Under the pieces are notes generated by a model, which made no database searches, had not been told where the DNA came from, and worked only from the letters and a program-made list of their open reading frames with translations. DNA of 64,000 nucleotides from Pseudofabraea citricarpa (lineage: Eukaryota; Ascomycota; Leotiomycetes; Helotiales; Dermateaceae), in assembly GCA_029641185.1 (NCBI GenBank), contig JAPWGK010000007.1:1116001-1180000 (forward strand), written 5' to 3'. Positions within the stretch are counted from its first letter, which is position 1. Every line of letters starts with the position of its first letter. Below, in pieces: positions 13,101-26,293 of the stretch. The position numbers and the translations under genes were made by a program.

Positions 13101-15892
13101 AGTATTATTATTTCTTATAATAAGTTTTTTATTTTACTTAATTATAAGACTTATATTTTTTTATTCGATTAAATTACTAAGTATTAATCTAATATCTTAA
13201 ATCTTAGGTTCTTTAATTTTAATTATATTTATTATTATTCTAGTAATTATAAGTAATTAGCTTTTCTTTTATTTTTTATTTAGATTATACCTAATATTTT
13301 TATTAAATTTAATATTTCTAATAATAATAATTTTATTAAATATAAAAACTTATATTTTATAAATATTAAATATAATATATTTTATTAAATATCTAATATA
13401 AGCTTATAATCTAGTTTTAAAAGCTTTTACTAAGCTTTTAGCTTTTTATTTTTTAATTAATAAATATATCTAATAATCGTATATATAAATTTTATCTTAA
13501 TTAAGTTAAAGATTTATTATTAAGTTAATAATTTACTTAGGATTATATTATTAAAAGTATAAGTAAAACTAAGAATTAAATATTTTATTTAAGGTTTTTA
13601 TATTATTAGCTTAAAATAAACTAATATTATATAAGAAGATTCTTATAAATATAATTTCTAATTATAAGCTTACTAGAAGATTTATATTTTCTTTTATTTT
13701 TATAAATCTTATAATTACTTTTTATTTAGCTTATTTTATTTTATTATTTATCTTATATATATATATTAGAGAAAACTTAAGATTAATATTTATTTCTTTT
13801 ATCTAATATTAATAATAAGTAATATCTTTAATTATAATTATAAATATATTATTATTTTATTTAATTTTATAAATTAAAAGCTTATATTAAGTTTTTATTT
13901 AATCTTTAAAGTTTTTAAGAAAATAATATATCTTTTTATAAGTTTTTTATCTTAGTATAAAACTAAAAAGCTTTTTATTATATTCGTCTTTAATTATAAG
14001 TAACTAAGAGAAATTATTATACTTATATTTAAAATCAAATAAATCCTAATTAATTTTCTAGAAAAATTAAAGCGATTTTTTTTCTAGTAATTACTTTAAT
14101 ATTTTTTAGCTAATATAAGCTATAAAATAATACTTATATTTCGCTTTTTTTATTTTACTTATTTTTATATTATAAATTAATCTAATAAATATACTTAAAG
14201 TTATTAAGCCTAGATATTTTTTTTTATTATATTAAAGTTATTTAGAATTTAATCTTAGATATAAGAATTTCTCTTAGTTATTAAGCCTTAGTTTTATCTT
14301 TTATTTAATTATAAGAAATATAAAGATTCTAGTAATACTTAAAGGAATATTTATAAAAAGCTTTAAGTAAAAGAAAAATAACTTATATTCTAAGAATATA
14401 ATATTAAATAAAAGTTTTAATTTCTTAATATATATATTCTTTTTCTTACTCTTATATTTTAATAAGTTATTAAACTTTTAGTATTAGATTTTAATTTTCT
14501 TAAAAAGAATTTCTAATATTATATTAATATTAAATCTCTTAATTATTTTAATATTATAAAATATTAAATTTATTATTTCTTTTTTATTTCTTTCGTTTAA
14601 TATATTTTTTATAATCCTAATATTATAAAATAAAATTAATAAACGTAAAGTTTTTATATCTATTATATTATCTAGGTTTATTTTAATTAATAAACTTAAA
14701 ACTAGAAGTTTCTTATTATTTACTAAGTAAATATAATAACTTTATAATTATTAATAAATATATTATTAGATAATAAATAGCTTAAAAAGTTTATAATTAT
14801 ATAAATACTTATACCTAGTTATTAAATTATAAGTTTTAGGTCTAAGATTATTATATTTATAAGCCCTAGGTATTTACTAGTAAAACTTCTAGAAAATTTC
14901 TTTTTTTTTTAAGATAAATCCCTAAAATTTAAGGTTTTTTAATCTTTCTTAGTAAGCTTATTATATATTAAACCTTAGTTTTTATTTTATAAATAATCTT
15001 AAATTATATAATATTTTTCTTTAGAAAAAAAATTTCTAAGATTTCTTTTTAAGCTTTTTATAAAAGTATATATAATACTTAAGAAATAAATATATTAAAA
15101 GTTTCTAGAAATATTTTTTATTTCTTTTATCTTAGTAAAAATAAAATTACTTTTACTTTTATTAAGTTAAGCTAATATATTAGTTTCTAATATTATTTAA
15201 TCTTCCTTTAAGAATAATAAAGATTATTATCCTTTTAATTATAAATTAGATTAAAGTTTTATATACTAAAATAAAAAATTAATTTTTATATTACTCGAGT
15301 ATTTTACCTAAGAGTTTAAGCTTATTTATTCTAATATATTTTATTAATTAAAGTCTTTTTTATTCTAGAGTTATTTTCGTAAATATTATTATAAGAAACT
15401 TCTTAATTATAAGCGAGCCTTATATCTCTAGTATATTATATACCTAAGCTTATTAAAATACTCTAAGTTATTTCTAATATTATAATATAAGATTTATATA
15501 TTTTTTTTATTTACTCGAGTATAATATTATACTCTTAGCAGATAATAATTAGTATATTATTATTAGTAGACGTAAGTTATAACTTTAGTAATTAAATAAT
15601 TATTTATAAGCTTAAGTCTTTTTTTTCTCTAATTATCATATTAATTAAAATTAAGATTAAGAAAGAAATTATTTATCTAATTTATTACTTAAGAGTATAA
15701 TATTCGGTTATATTATATAATTAGCTCGTTTATTTTATAATATAAATCTTTAGCTAAATATTAAGCTCGTATTATATATTATTATACGTAATTATAATAT
15801 CTTATAATAAGCTAGGTTTTAGTCTAGAAAACTTATTAATTATTATCTAATCTAAGTATAATTATTAATAAAGTATTATTATTTTATTAATA

Positions 15893-16100
15893 AATATTAT
15901 AGATAGAAATAAAGTAAAGCTTAGAATTAATATTATATAAATAATAATTAATAATTATATAATTATCTGCTATAAATTATCTAAAGAGTAAAAGATTAAC
16001 TTAAGGAGAACGTAGTTTTATATTAGCTAATTAGTACTAAGGGATTACGCGAGCGGCACGACTTATATAATAGCCGATATATAATTTAGGTTACGATAAT
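15893..16100. other. ~208-bp segment present only in D3
   Basis: D3 aligns with D2 up to ATTTTATTAATA and again from AGCTTATTAATAATCGA. The same junction in D2 and D1 is uninterrupted (ATTAATAAGCTTATTAATAA). The extra segment includes a GC-richer patch, GGATTACGCGAGCGGCACGA. It is either a small insertion in D3 or a deletion shared by D1 and D2. No terminal inverted repeats were recognised. Confidence 0.65.
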
Positions 16101-16396
16101 AAGCTTATTAATAATCGATACTCGTACGAGAGAATTAATATTTATACTTTTTACGTCTATAATATCTAGGTTTATAAGCTCTTAAATACGCCTTATACGA
16201 GCTTATAATAAAATTAAAGGAATTAATCGAGTTATAAGTTACGATCTTTTAAAAAGATCTCCTTAGCTTCTTACTAGTTTATTTTAGAGGTTATAATAGT
16301 AGTAATAAATTTTAAACTTAAGAATAATTATTTTCTAGCTTTCTTATAATTTAAACGTGATTTTAGGAAGCTTTAATTATAAGCTAGGCTTATAAT

Positions 16397-16594
16397 TATC
16401 ACGTAATAAAAGTAAAATTAGTTTAAGTAATTAAGAAAGCGTAAAAAATATAATTTATATTATTTAATTTAAGAGAAGCGAGAGATTATAGGAAAGAGCG
16501 TATTTATATAAGATTAATACTTATTACTAAGTAAACTACCTTAGTTATCTTAATCCCTTATATAATAAATTACTTAATCCTAGATTTCGTAATA
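16397..16594 (-). repeat. 5' LTR of Copia D3 (198 bp)
   Basis: Plus-strand ends are TATCACGTAATAAAAG and TAGATTTCGTAATA. It has the same 198-bp length as the D1 LTRs and the right D2 LTR. It keeps CACG where D1 and D2 read TATATA, so it preserves the least mutated start of the family, probably TG-TCACGTGA. The terminal TG...CA have become TA...TA. Confidence 0.9.
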
Positions 16595-16925
16595 ATTTTA
16601 GAGTTATCTTTATAAATATTATTATAAGAAACTCTCTAGTTATAAGCGAGCCTTATACTTCTAGTATATTATATACTTAAGCTTATTAGAATATTCTAAG
16701 TTATTCCTAATATTATTATATAAGATTTATATTATCTTTTTTTATTTATTCGAGTATAATATTATACTTTTAGTAAATAATAATTAATATATTATTATTA
16801 GTAAGTATAAGTTATAACTTTAGTAATTAAATAATTATTTATAAGCTTAGGTTTTTTTTTTTTTAATTATTATATTAATTAAAATTAAAATTAAGAGAAA
16901 AACCGTTTATCTAATTTATTACTTA
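16595..16925 (-). mobile_element. Copia-D scrap (D4)
   Basis: About 330 bp directly after the D3 LTR matches the D 5' internal region (D1 about 35,008-35,325, reverse). This region is also present inside D3 at about 15,365-15,690. It therefore belongs to a second D copy, either pre-existing or joined by rearrangement. It ends at TTACTTAAG, where Copia-B2 begins. Confidence 0.75.
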
Positions 16926-19708
16926 AGAAAGTTAAAATATCTAAGTAATTCGTTTAGATTTCCTTAGAATATTAGATTAAAGTTAAATATATCTTAGATA
17001 TATCTAAATATACGTTTTATTATCTTCTAGTAAGTTTAATCTAGATTTAATATAAAATAATTTACTATTAATATTATATAAGTAAAATCTAATCGCGTTC
17101 CTAGTATAATATATATTAGTAATCTTATAGCTAACTAATATTAGTATCTAAATTCGAGTATTACTTCTACTTATAAGTCCCCTAAAATTAATCGACTATT
17201 AGTTTCTATTAATATTATAATAACTATATAATTATTTATTTTAAATTCCCTAAGTATTATTTCTAGGTATTCTTTTTACCTTAAGCGAAATATATATTTC
17301 TATTAATTATAAGTAACTAATATTCTAAGGTAATAACTATATAAGCTAAGATCTATTATTTAAAAGCGATCGCTTAACTTTTTCTTTAGTTATATAATCT
17401 TTCTTTTATTTTCTCTAAATATTAGTAGATTATTTATATAAACTACTATTATTAGTTCTTTTTTACTAAATATATTATTATTAGATTCTAAAGGTTTAAA
17501 TCTAAGGTTTTTAAGAAATATTAAGAGTATTAGATATTATATTCTTAAAGCTTATTTTAGTTTATAGAATATTTTAATAAGCTTATATACTCGTTTTATC
17601 TTATTATTAAACCTTTTAGGTTATTTTATATAAACCTTAGTATTAATATTTTTATATAAGAAGATTATTTTTATATTTATTTATTTAATCTCTTAGTTTA
17701 ATATTATTATAATAATAAATAATATCTTATAGCTTATTAGTTTTATTATTAATATAAAAGTCTTATTATAATTAATATTAGCTTTTTATCTATTATTATA
17801 TATTATTTATCTTACTTTATAGTAAATAACTTTGTTTTATTATTCTTTTTTATATTTATATACTTATTTCGTATTAAGAATATTTTTATTTAATAGTTAA
17901 TCTATTAGTTTTTATATTCTATTATTTATTAGAGAGATATATTTCTCTTTTATTATTTTTTCTTATAGTTTATATTCTAGTAAATTTTTTACTTATTTAT
18001 AAAACTTAGGTTTAAAGGACTTCGTTTTATAGGCTTATATAAGAAATATTAGTAGCTTTTAGGTTTCTATTATATTCTTAATTATCTCTTTTACTTTTTC
18101 TTTTTTAGCTAGTAAACTAATAAGGTTAAATAAGAAGTTTTTATAATAAAGTTTTAAGTATATATTAAAAGCGAATTTATCTTTTAATCTAATTATATTT
18201 TTCTCTAGTATCTTAATTACCTCTAAGTTATTTTTTTTACTTAATTACGTTTTAATTACTAGGGTAAGATTATTTTTTTTATCTTACTTATTTATTTATA
18301 TAAAATTATTTTTTTTACTTTATATTTTATAATAAGATAAGTTATTATTATTATTATTATTATTTATTATAATAAGATAATTAGATTTATTATTTCTTTT
18401 TCCTCTTATATCTAGTATATTATTATTTAGCTAACGCCTTTTAGCTAAAAGTAATATTTTATTAGACTTTATTAAAGTAAAGCTAATAATAACTATTATA
18501 AAGTCTTTCTCTATAATATAATAATTAATTACTTATATAATCTTTTTATCTAATATAAGTACTTAATAAATATAACTTCTTTTATATCTTATAAGTTTTT
18601 TAATAATAATTCTCTTTTTTACTTTTTTTTTTACTTTCTTCTTAATTAGGTTATATACTATAAATTTAATCCTTCGTATATATCTAAAATTAGGGTAAAT
18701 ATAATTTATTATCTTAAATAAGGTTTTCCTAATAATATTATATAAATATTAGTTATAGATATACTAGGCTATTTATAATAGTATAAGCTAATATTTAATT
18801 AATATACTAGAGCTATAAGATAATAGTTCTACTTATAATTATAAGTAATATCTAATACTTTTTATTATTTTATTTATCTAAGGGTTATATATTATAGAGG
18901 GCTCTTATATTATTCTTTTAGAGGTTATAAACGTTTTTATTTAGTAAGATAAGTTTTTACTTATATTATTAAAACGAATTTAATAAAAGATTTATCTTAG
19001 CTTTTCCTAATATTTCTTATAATATAAGAACTTCTTATATAACTTCCTCTTATACTTTAGTAAATAATATATTTCTTCTTTTATAAAATTATAATAAAAA
19101 TATATAAAAAACTTAACCTAATTAAAAGCTATAATTATTAGCTCTTATATACTATTAATATATATAAGATCGTTTAGTATTATTCTAGCTCGAATTTTTC
19201 TATTATATAATTTCTTTTTTAATTTTCTATTAATATAATTTATATAAGTATATATTTCTAGTTTTTTTATAAAATTAATTTTATATAATATCTTTTATAA
19301 TCTCTTAAGATTTTATTCTCTAAGATAACTTAGTTAGTTACTTATACTAGAGGACGTATTTAGGTTTTATAGTAAAAGCTAATATAATTATTTCGGTTAA
19401 TTATTATTTTATAAGGTTAAATTCTAGTATCTAGAGATTATATTATAGTTTTAGTAGAAATATAATATTAGTTTTATTCTTTCTTTTAGTATTTTTCTTA
19501 CTAATAATTTCTCTCTTTAGGTTAAGATTTATTATAAGATTTCCTTCTAATAACTTTTTATAAGATAAAAGATTAATCCTAAGAGTTAAATAATATATTA
19601 TATCTAGTAATACTAGGATTCTTATTTTTCTAGAGTTTATCTTATACTTTAAGTATATTATATCTTTCCTAAGGAGTACTTAGGTAATTCCCCTAATTTC
19701 TTTTATTT
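16926..19708 (-). pseudogene. Copia-B copy B2: protease to RT/RNase H, degraded
   Basis: Reverse complement of B1. Positions about 16,930-18,000 match B1 49,8xx-50,470 (RT and early RNase H). The RT catalytic box reads YINN at 17,429-17,440, where copia normally has YVDD; both Asp have become Asn by G-to-A. Positions about 18,300-18,480 correspond to the Asn-rich linker after integrase. Positions about 19,480-19,705 match the B1 protease segment (RIPILVLLD-like, then LLSYKKLLEG). It is uninterrupted, so it shows the B1 layout before nesting. It is broken on the left by D3/D4 and on the right by the end of the Gypsy LTR. Confidence 0.85.
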
Positions 19709-20950
19709 TATAATAGCCTAAATAACTTAATAAAGGATTACTCGGGTTATCTTAGGAATAAATAAAAGTAGATATATTATATTAAATATAAGATATAATT
19801 ATAACTAAAAACGTAACAAAGTTATATAATACTTTTATATATTATATATTTTAATAAGTATTAAATATAACTTATAAATTTAAGTAAAATATAAAAATAT
19901 ATTATATATATAATATATAATAATTATATATTTTCAGATATTTAGTAAATTCCTTATACTATAAATTTATTAAGTAAGAACCAAAGATTCTATCACGTAA
20001 TCAAAACTATAAAAACTACTAGTTTGATTATTATTAAAACACGTGATAATTATATACTAAAATCTATTTTTAGTATATATCAAGTTTTATATAATTCACT
20101 TATAATAAATTTCTTTTTTAGGAAATCACTACTATTTACTTAGTTATAATTTAATCGAATTAATTATTCGAATTTAAGTTATAAATATATTAAACTATAT
20201 TATATATAGAAAATAGCTATTAAGGTATATTTAAGGTTTACCTATTAAGGTAATTACCTATTAGTAACCTCTTAAGGTAAACTAACTAAAATAGAGTTAT
20301 ATATTAAGGTTACTATTATATTAGTTACCTATAAAGGTTATTAAATATTAGTTACCTATAAAGGTTACTAATTATTTAATTACCTATAAGGGTTATTATA
20401 AATTATCTATATAAGAATAGCTTTATCCCTCAAATAATAAAATTATCGGTAACTTAACTACTTATTCGAATATATACACTCACGTGATAATTAATACGCT
20501 CCGCTAACCTTTTATATATTATAGGAAACTATTTATATTAATAGACTTATTACTAGTATAAAAGAATATTAATTTAAGTTAAATACGAAGTTTTATAACC
20601 TAAGAAACTTATTTTACTTATATAAATCTTCGTTTTTTATAAAGCCTTTAGAGTTCCCTTAGGATTTATAGCTTCTAGAGCTCCTAGGAGCTCTTATAGC
20701 TTCTATTAACTCTATTATATAATTTATATCTTATAATCTTTACTTATAATTCTTTATATATATTTATTATATTAAGTCTTAGGCTATAAGCTATTATATA
20801 ATATAATAATTATAATATTATCTTTCTTTTAGCTTAGTATATTCCTAAGCTTTAAGGCTAATATAAGAAATATTTATATTAGATTATAACCTTTATTCTT
20901 ATTATTATATTATTTACTTACTTTTAAAAGATAATAAAACGTAATAATTT
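19709..20950 (-). repeat. 3' LTR of Gypsy left copy, split by a solo LTR
   Basis: The outer end at 19,709 is defined by divergence from the right copy after GGCTATTATA. Excluding the inserted solo LTR, the length is about 500 bp. The same limits in the right copy, excluding Copia-C, also give about 500 bp. The inner start is my estimate, at a TATTACGTTTTATTATC-like motif, and may be off by tens of bases because no 5' LTR is present to compare. Confidence 0.5.
19780..20516 (-). mobile_element. Solo LTR (737 bp) with TATTA target duplication
   Basis: Plus-strand ends are TATTAAATATAAG and GCTAACCTTTTATA (TG...CA converted). TATTA flanks both sides (19,775-19,779 and 20,517-20,521). The homologous site in the Gypsy right copy (about 62,172) is empty and contains TATTA once, so this is a clean insertion. 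The minus strand starts TATAAAAGGTTAGCGGAGCG, a texture typical of fungal LTR retrotransposon LTRs. Positions about 19,935-20,500 keep many CpA/TpG and hold repeated GTTACCTATAAAGGTTA units and CACGTG boxes. No internal region of this family is in the window. Confidence 0.8.
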
Positions 20951-21389
20951 ATATAAATATATTTTATAAAATAACTTTAAAATAAATTCCTATAAAAATT
21001 ATATATATTATAATTATACTTATATATCTTTTTCTAACTCTTAGAAATATATTAAGTATATTTATAAGAAATTCTCTTATAACTAAATAAGTTTTTTTTA
21101 TCTTAACTAGGTATAATTAAAATAAAAAGAAAATTACCTTAAGTATAAAAAGAAAAAGATATTTATAAAACTTATATATTTATAAAAATAAAAGAAAATA
21201 CTTTAGAGCTAAAATAAAAATATATTTTATTATAATCTTAAGACTTTAGATAAATTAAATACTACTAAGAAAGCTAATAAAATCGCTTCCTAGAAGATAT
21301 TAAATACCTTTATTATCTCTTTTATAATTAATCTTAAGTTTTTTTTAGACTTTTTATTTAATTTTATTCTAATAATTATATTATCTAAC

Positions 21390-24365
21390 TTTAATCCTTT
21401 TAACTTTTTTTAGGTAAACCTAAGTTTTAGTAATAAAACTTATTAAATAGCTAATAATATTTAAGATTCCCTTTTAGCTCTTATATATTTTTAGAATATA
21501 AGTATTTCTTTTATTTAATTAAATATTTAATTTTATTATATTAGTATTAATAGTTTAAGATTCTCTTAACTTTATATTTAGCGTTTAAATTAATTAGTTA
21601 AATTTCTATAATTAAAGTATTTAATATTTTAGGAGATATCACTTTAAATAATAAAATATAAAAGACTAAATAAATATTTATTATCTTTAGTAATCTTAAT
21701 TAATAATTAATTAATCCTATTATCTTTTTTATTATAAATAATCCTAGTTTCTTATAATCTAATTTATTACTTAGTCTTTTTATTCTAATATTTTATTAAA
21801 ATAAATAAACTTTTTTCTTTTTCTTAAGAGTAAATCTTATATTATATTTTATATTATAATATATTATTAACTTCTAGGCGATAAACTTAATATTTATTCT
21901 TAGCTTATTATATAATATCTTAAGCTAATTAACCTAGATAATTATTTCCTAAGATTAACTTATATTAATTAATAATATCTAATATATAATAAAATTAAAC
22001 TTATAATTAATATAAAATAAAAAAACTCTTATAATTTCTATGTTTATATTATTATACGTATATTATATAAAAGGTAATAGTTATATTTAATTATTTTACT
22101 TATAGCTAATATAATATTATAAATATATTTCTATTATTTAGTTAATTCTTTTTATTTACTTATTTATTTATAAGTAGAAACTTATAAATAACTTATATTT
22201 TACTCTTAGTAGAATAACTAATATTATCTAAAACTTAGATATAAATAATTTATTTTAATCTAAGATAATTTCCTTTAATATTTTATAATTTATAATAATT
22301 ACTTATAAAAATACTTATATTATATTATTAATATTATTAGCTTTAAGAAATAATATTATATACGTATATTTTATAAGTTTATTTATAATTATAATTATTA
22401 AATTATATTTAATATTAGTTATTAGATCTTTTAAGAGTAATAGTTTTATTATAAAATCTAAAGTAATTAACTTTTATAGCTAAGATAATATACTAGGTAA
22501 TTTTATAAGATTATATAAAATATAATAGATTATCTTATTTTATATATATATATTATAATCTAATATTATATCTTTAATTATTTTTCTTATTCCTAGGAAA
22601 TAATATATTCTTATAAAATAAGTTATTATTTTAATTATTCCCTAGTAATCGTAAGCTAATAGCTTATATTATTATTATACGAATCTTATTCGTATATATA
22701 TTAGAATATAAATTTTATCCTAGAATATTAAAAGTTCTTAATTATTTCTTAAGAACCTAAGTTTTAATACTTATTTTTATTACTTAACTATAAGGTTTTT
22801 ATTATATTTCCTATAAATATTATTTATAAATAAGTTTTATTTTAGTTATATTATTATTATAATTTATCTAATATTATAAACTAAGGAATTATTATCTTTT
22901 CTAAGGATTATATATAACTTATATATCTTATTCTTTAGATACTTTAGTTTTTAATTAAGCGTATTAGCTCTAATATTTTCTAATCCCTTAATATATAAAA
23001 TTCTAAAATTATATTAAATAAAATTTTTTAACTATTAAATCTATTATTAGTTTAATTCTTTTATAATTATAAAATAAACGAGATTCTTATAATTTATAAG
23101 TACTTATACTTAATATTTCGATCTTATTAAATATACTTTTTATTCTTAGAAGATATTTATTATAATAAATAACTTTTTATTATAAATCTTATAATTTAAT
23201 TCGGTTAATAAAAGTTTCTAAAAATAATATATAATTAATTATTATTTCTCTTACTTATTAGATTAACTTAATATAACTCTAATAATATAATTAAATAAAT
23301 TTATTTTTACTTAAATTTTTTTTTTTAGATTAAATAAAATAAATATTAGACTTTAAGTAAAAACTTTCTTAAGTTCCTTAAAAGTTTTATTTATTATTAG
23401 ATTTTATACGAAAGCTTTATTCTTATATATAAGCTTTATTAAAAGTATTATAATTTTCGAATAATTTTTAATAAATTATTAGTAAAAGTTTATAAATTCT
23501 AAAAAAATTTATATATTCTTAATTATTTCTAATATATTCTAAGATAATATTATATTTACTTTTATAAGATTTATTTAAATCTCTAAGATAATAATTATAT
23601 ATCCTAGGAAAATTACTTTTATAATATTAAAATAATATTTCTTAGGTTTTAAAAGTAAATATATATTTTATAATATAATAAGAATATTAGTTATATTTTT
23701 AATATATTATTTCTTATTCTTAGAATATATAAGAATATTATCTAAATAATATATATAATTAATATTAAGAAATTTCCTTAGTATATTATTTATTAATTAC
23801 TAGTATATTACTAGCGTATTAGTAAATCTAAAAGATATTATAATATACTTATAATAATTATAATATATTCTAAATATAATTTTTTCTTTTTCTTTAGCTT
23901 TAATTCTAATAAAATTATATATTTCTCTTAGATTAAGTTAAATAAAAATCTTAGCTTCTTATAGCTTATTATATAGTTTCTTAGTAAATAATAAGACGTA
24001 TTAATTATTTTTTATAATATTATTAAGCTTCTTATAATTTATATATAATCTTTTTATTTTATTTTTTTTTAATATAAATATTATTAGCGATTCTTATAAG
24101 AATATTAATTCTCTAATAAACTTTTTCTTTAGGTTTATATTAATATATTTCTTAAGTATTCTTAATTAGTTTATAGGTAATATATATATTAGCTTAAATA
24201 TTAGCTTTATATTATTTATTACTAATATCTTATAATCTTATAATTAATATTAAAATAAAACTTTAATACTTAATTTTTTCTTAAATAAGTTATTAAATTA
24301 TTTATATTCTAGTAATATTATCTTATTTATTAGTAGACCTTTTATTATATTAGTATCTTAATTAC
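21390..24365 (-). pseudogene. Gypsy pol remnant (RT, RNase H, IN, chromodomain)
   Basis: Minus-strand reading. From about 24,350 to 23,940 is the RT entry region (YMLPxNxLRxLKKYI-type, then RELIFLYE, then RLCINYKKLN). The RT catalytic box reads YLDN at 23,737-23,748 (YLDD expected). Positions about 22,700-21,700 are integrase. Positions about 21,575-21,396 are a chromodomain (YKIKRILDY followed by LIK-stop-KKY). The chromodomain tryptophans are stops, as TGG becomes TAG/TAA under RIP. The chromodomain in this family reads histone marks and directs integration into heterochromatin. Confidence 0.85.
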
Positions 24366-24499
24366 GTCTAGAAGAGTTATTAAAAAAGGACTTATTATAT
24401 TAAAACTAAAGATACCTACTAGACTAATAAAACAAAAAGTATTAGAAGAAAACCTAAGATATCCGAAACGAAACTAATAGGAAACCTCCTCTTATAAGT

Positions 24500-26293
24500 C
24501 TCTTATCTTAATAAAACCAACTAGTAAGATTTCTAGCGTCGAATTATTAACGCCCTTTATTATAAAAACTATTACGTTAAAAAAATTATTATATATAGAA
24601 AGCAGAAGCCTGTAAGACGTATAATAGCTATAAGACAAGTATAATATACTAATATAAACGGGGTTATCTACCCTATAATATTACTAATTAAAAGAGAAAT
24701 AAACGACAAATAAGAATATAAGATCGATAAATAAAATAAAATATAAGATAAAGTATTACGTTTAATTAAATTAAGATACGGATATATAATATTTTAATAT
24801 ATTAAAGATAACCCGAATAATATAGTAGCCTTACTAGCTAAGCTAAAGAGCCTGTTTAAACTAAAGGGATTAGTTATATTTAACGACTTTATAAGAAAAC
24901 TAATATCCTTACGTCTAGACGACTATAAGGATATTATAGAGTATAATAATCGCTTCGTGTTCCTTAATAATAAGCTAAAACTTCTATCTAATAATACGAT
25001 ATTACCTATAGCCTAGCTTACGCGAATTTATATATATAAACTTACTCTCGCGTTCGAACCCTTTAAGATATACTAGACTTAAAATAATAATTATATTAGG
25101 GACGATAAAAAGGTAATAGACTTTATAAGACTCTAGATAATAGTACGAAAAGAAGAATAACAGATATACGGAGGTTCTAATATAATAACCGTAGCCTTAG
25201 TAGTAGGAAAGCGTATAATTAAAATTAAGTATTATAATACCTATAGAAAAGACTATTATATAAACGATAAATACTTTATTAAGTTTTTATATCTAAAGTA
25301 AAAGAAGATTATAAGAGAAAAAAAAGGAGATTATAAGAGAAAGAAAAAACCTAGACGTAATAATAACTCGAATAATAACACGCTTATCCTAGGAATACTC
25401 GTATACTTTACGTATATTATATATATTAAAATAATATTATTAGTACTAGTAGAAAAAGATACCTTCTAGGTAATAGATAATAAATATATAAGGTATATTT
25501 ATAATAGCCGAGATATATTTTATATTTTCGAACTTATAGGTAAAGAGGATAAGAAGAAAATAAGAGGGATTAAAGGAATTATATAAGTATTACTTAGGAA
25601 AGGTATAATATACCTAAAGTATAAGATAAACTCTAGAAAAATAAGAATCCTAGTATTACTAGATATAATATATTATCTAACTCTTAGGATTAATCTCTTA
25701 TCTTATAAAAAGTTACTAGAAGGGAATCTTATAATAAATCTTAACCTAAAAGAAGGAATTATTAGTAGAAAGAACGCTAAAAGGAAGGATAAAACTAATA
25801 TTATATTTTTATTAAAGCTATAATACGACCTCTAGATACTAGAATTTACGCTTATAAAATAATAATTAACCGAAATAATTATACTAGCTTTTATTATAAA
25901 ACCTAAGTATATCCTCTAGTATAAACGACTAAGTTATCTTAGGAAATAAAACCTTAAGAGGCTATAAAAGATATTATACGAAATTAACTTTATAGAGGAA
26001 CTAGAAATATATACCTATATAAATTATATTAATATAAAGTTAAAAAAGAAATTATATAATAGAAAAATTCGGGCTAGAATAATACCAAATAATCTTATAT
26101 ATATTAATATATAAGAATTAATAACTATAGCCTTTAACTAGGCTAAGTTCTTTATATATTTCTATTACGATTTTATAAAAGAAGGGGTATATTACTTACT
26201 AAAGTATAAAGGGGAGTTATATAAGAAGTTCTTATATTATAAGAAATATTAGGAAAAACTAAGATAAACCTTTTATTAAATTCGGTTTAATAA
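24500..26293 (+). pseudogene. Copia-B1 gag, protease and integrase N-terminal part
   Basis: Plus-strand frame. Gag (about 24,790-25,140) contains a block with SLRLDDYKD, EYNNRFVFLNNKLKLLS and LAFEPFK. A CX2CX4HX4C zinc knuckle at about 25,230-25,275 survives as YX2YX4YX4Y. Protease is at about 25,465-25,760, near VIDNKYIR and NSRDIF. The integrase zinc-binding region follows (YKRLSYLR, then YTYINY) and the core starts at about 26,100. The frame stops at FNN just before 26,290, where the second catalytic Asp (SDN-like) is expected. A1 inserted there. The gag start is not determinable because ATG would be mutated. Confidence 0.85.

Larger units (their letters stand above)
10105..16594 (-). mobile_element. 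Copia-D copy D3, 3'-truncated LTR retrotransposon
   Basis: This matches D2 (41,991-49,162) in the same orientation and D1 (34,296-41,990) in reverse, over almost the whole length. It has a 5' LTR (16,397-16,594) and a primer-binding-site-like GCTTATAAT just inside it. It lacks the part of the family upstream of about 42,860 in D2 coordinates, including the 3' LTR. Similarity stops near 10,105, where unrelated repeats begin. All pol frames are closed by TAA/TAG. It carries ~208 bp (15,893-16,100) absent from D1 and D2. On its right it abuts a D scrap and then Copia-B2, so it landed in older Copia debris. Confidence 0.85.
19709..24365 (-). mobile_element. Chromodomain Ty3/Gypsy, left copy (3' half)
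   Basis: On the minus strand the order is RT, RNase H, integrase, chromodomain, 3' LTR, which is the Ty3/Gypsy chromovirus order. The left limit is set by comparison with the right copy. Both end in TTATTTAGGCTATTATA and then diverge, consistent with an LTR ending ...TTACA with CA changed to TA. The 5' half (gag, protease, 5' LTR) is missing, and the element meets plus-strand Copia-B1 near 24,365. A solo LTR of another family sits inside its 3' LTR. Confidence 0.85.
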
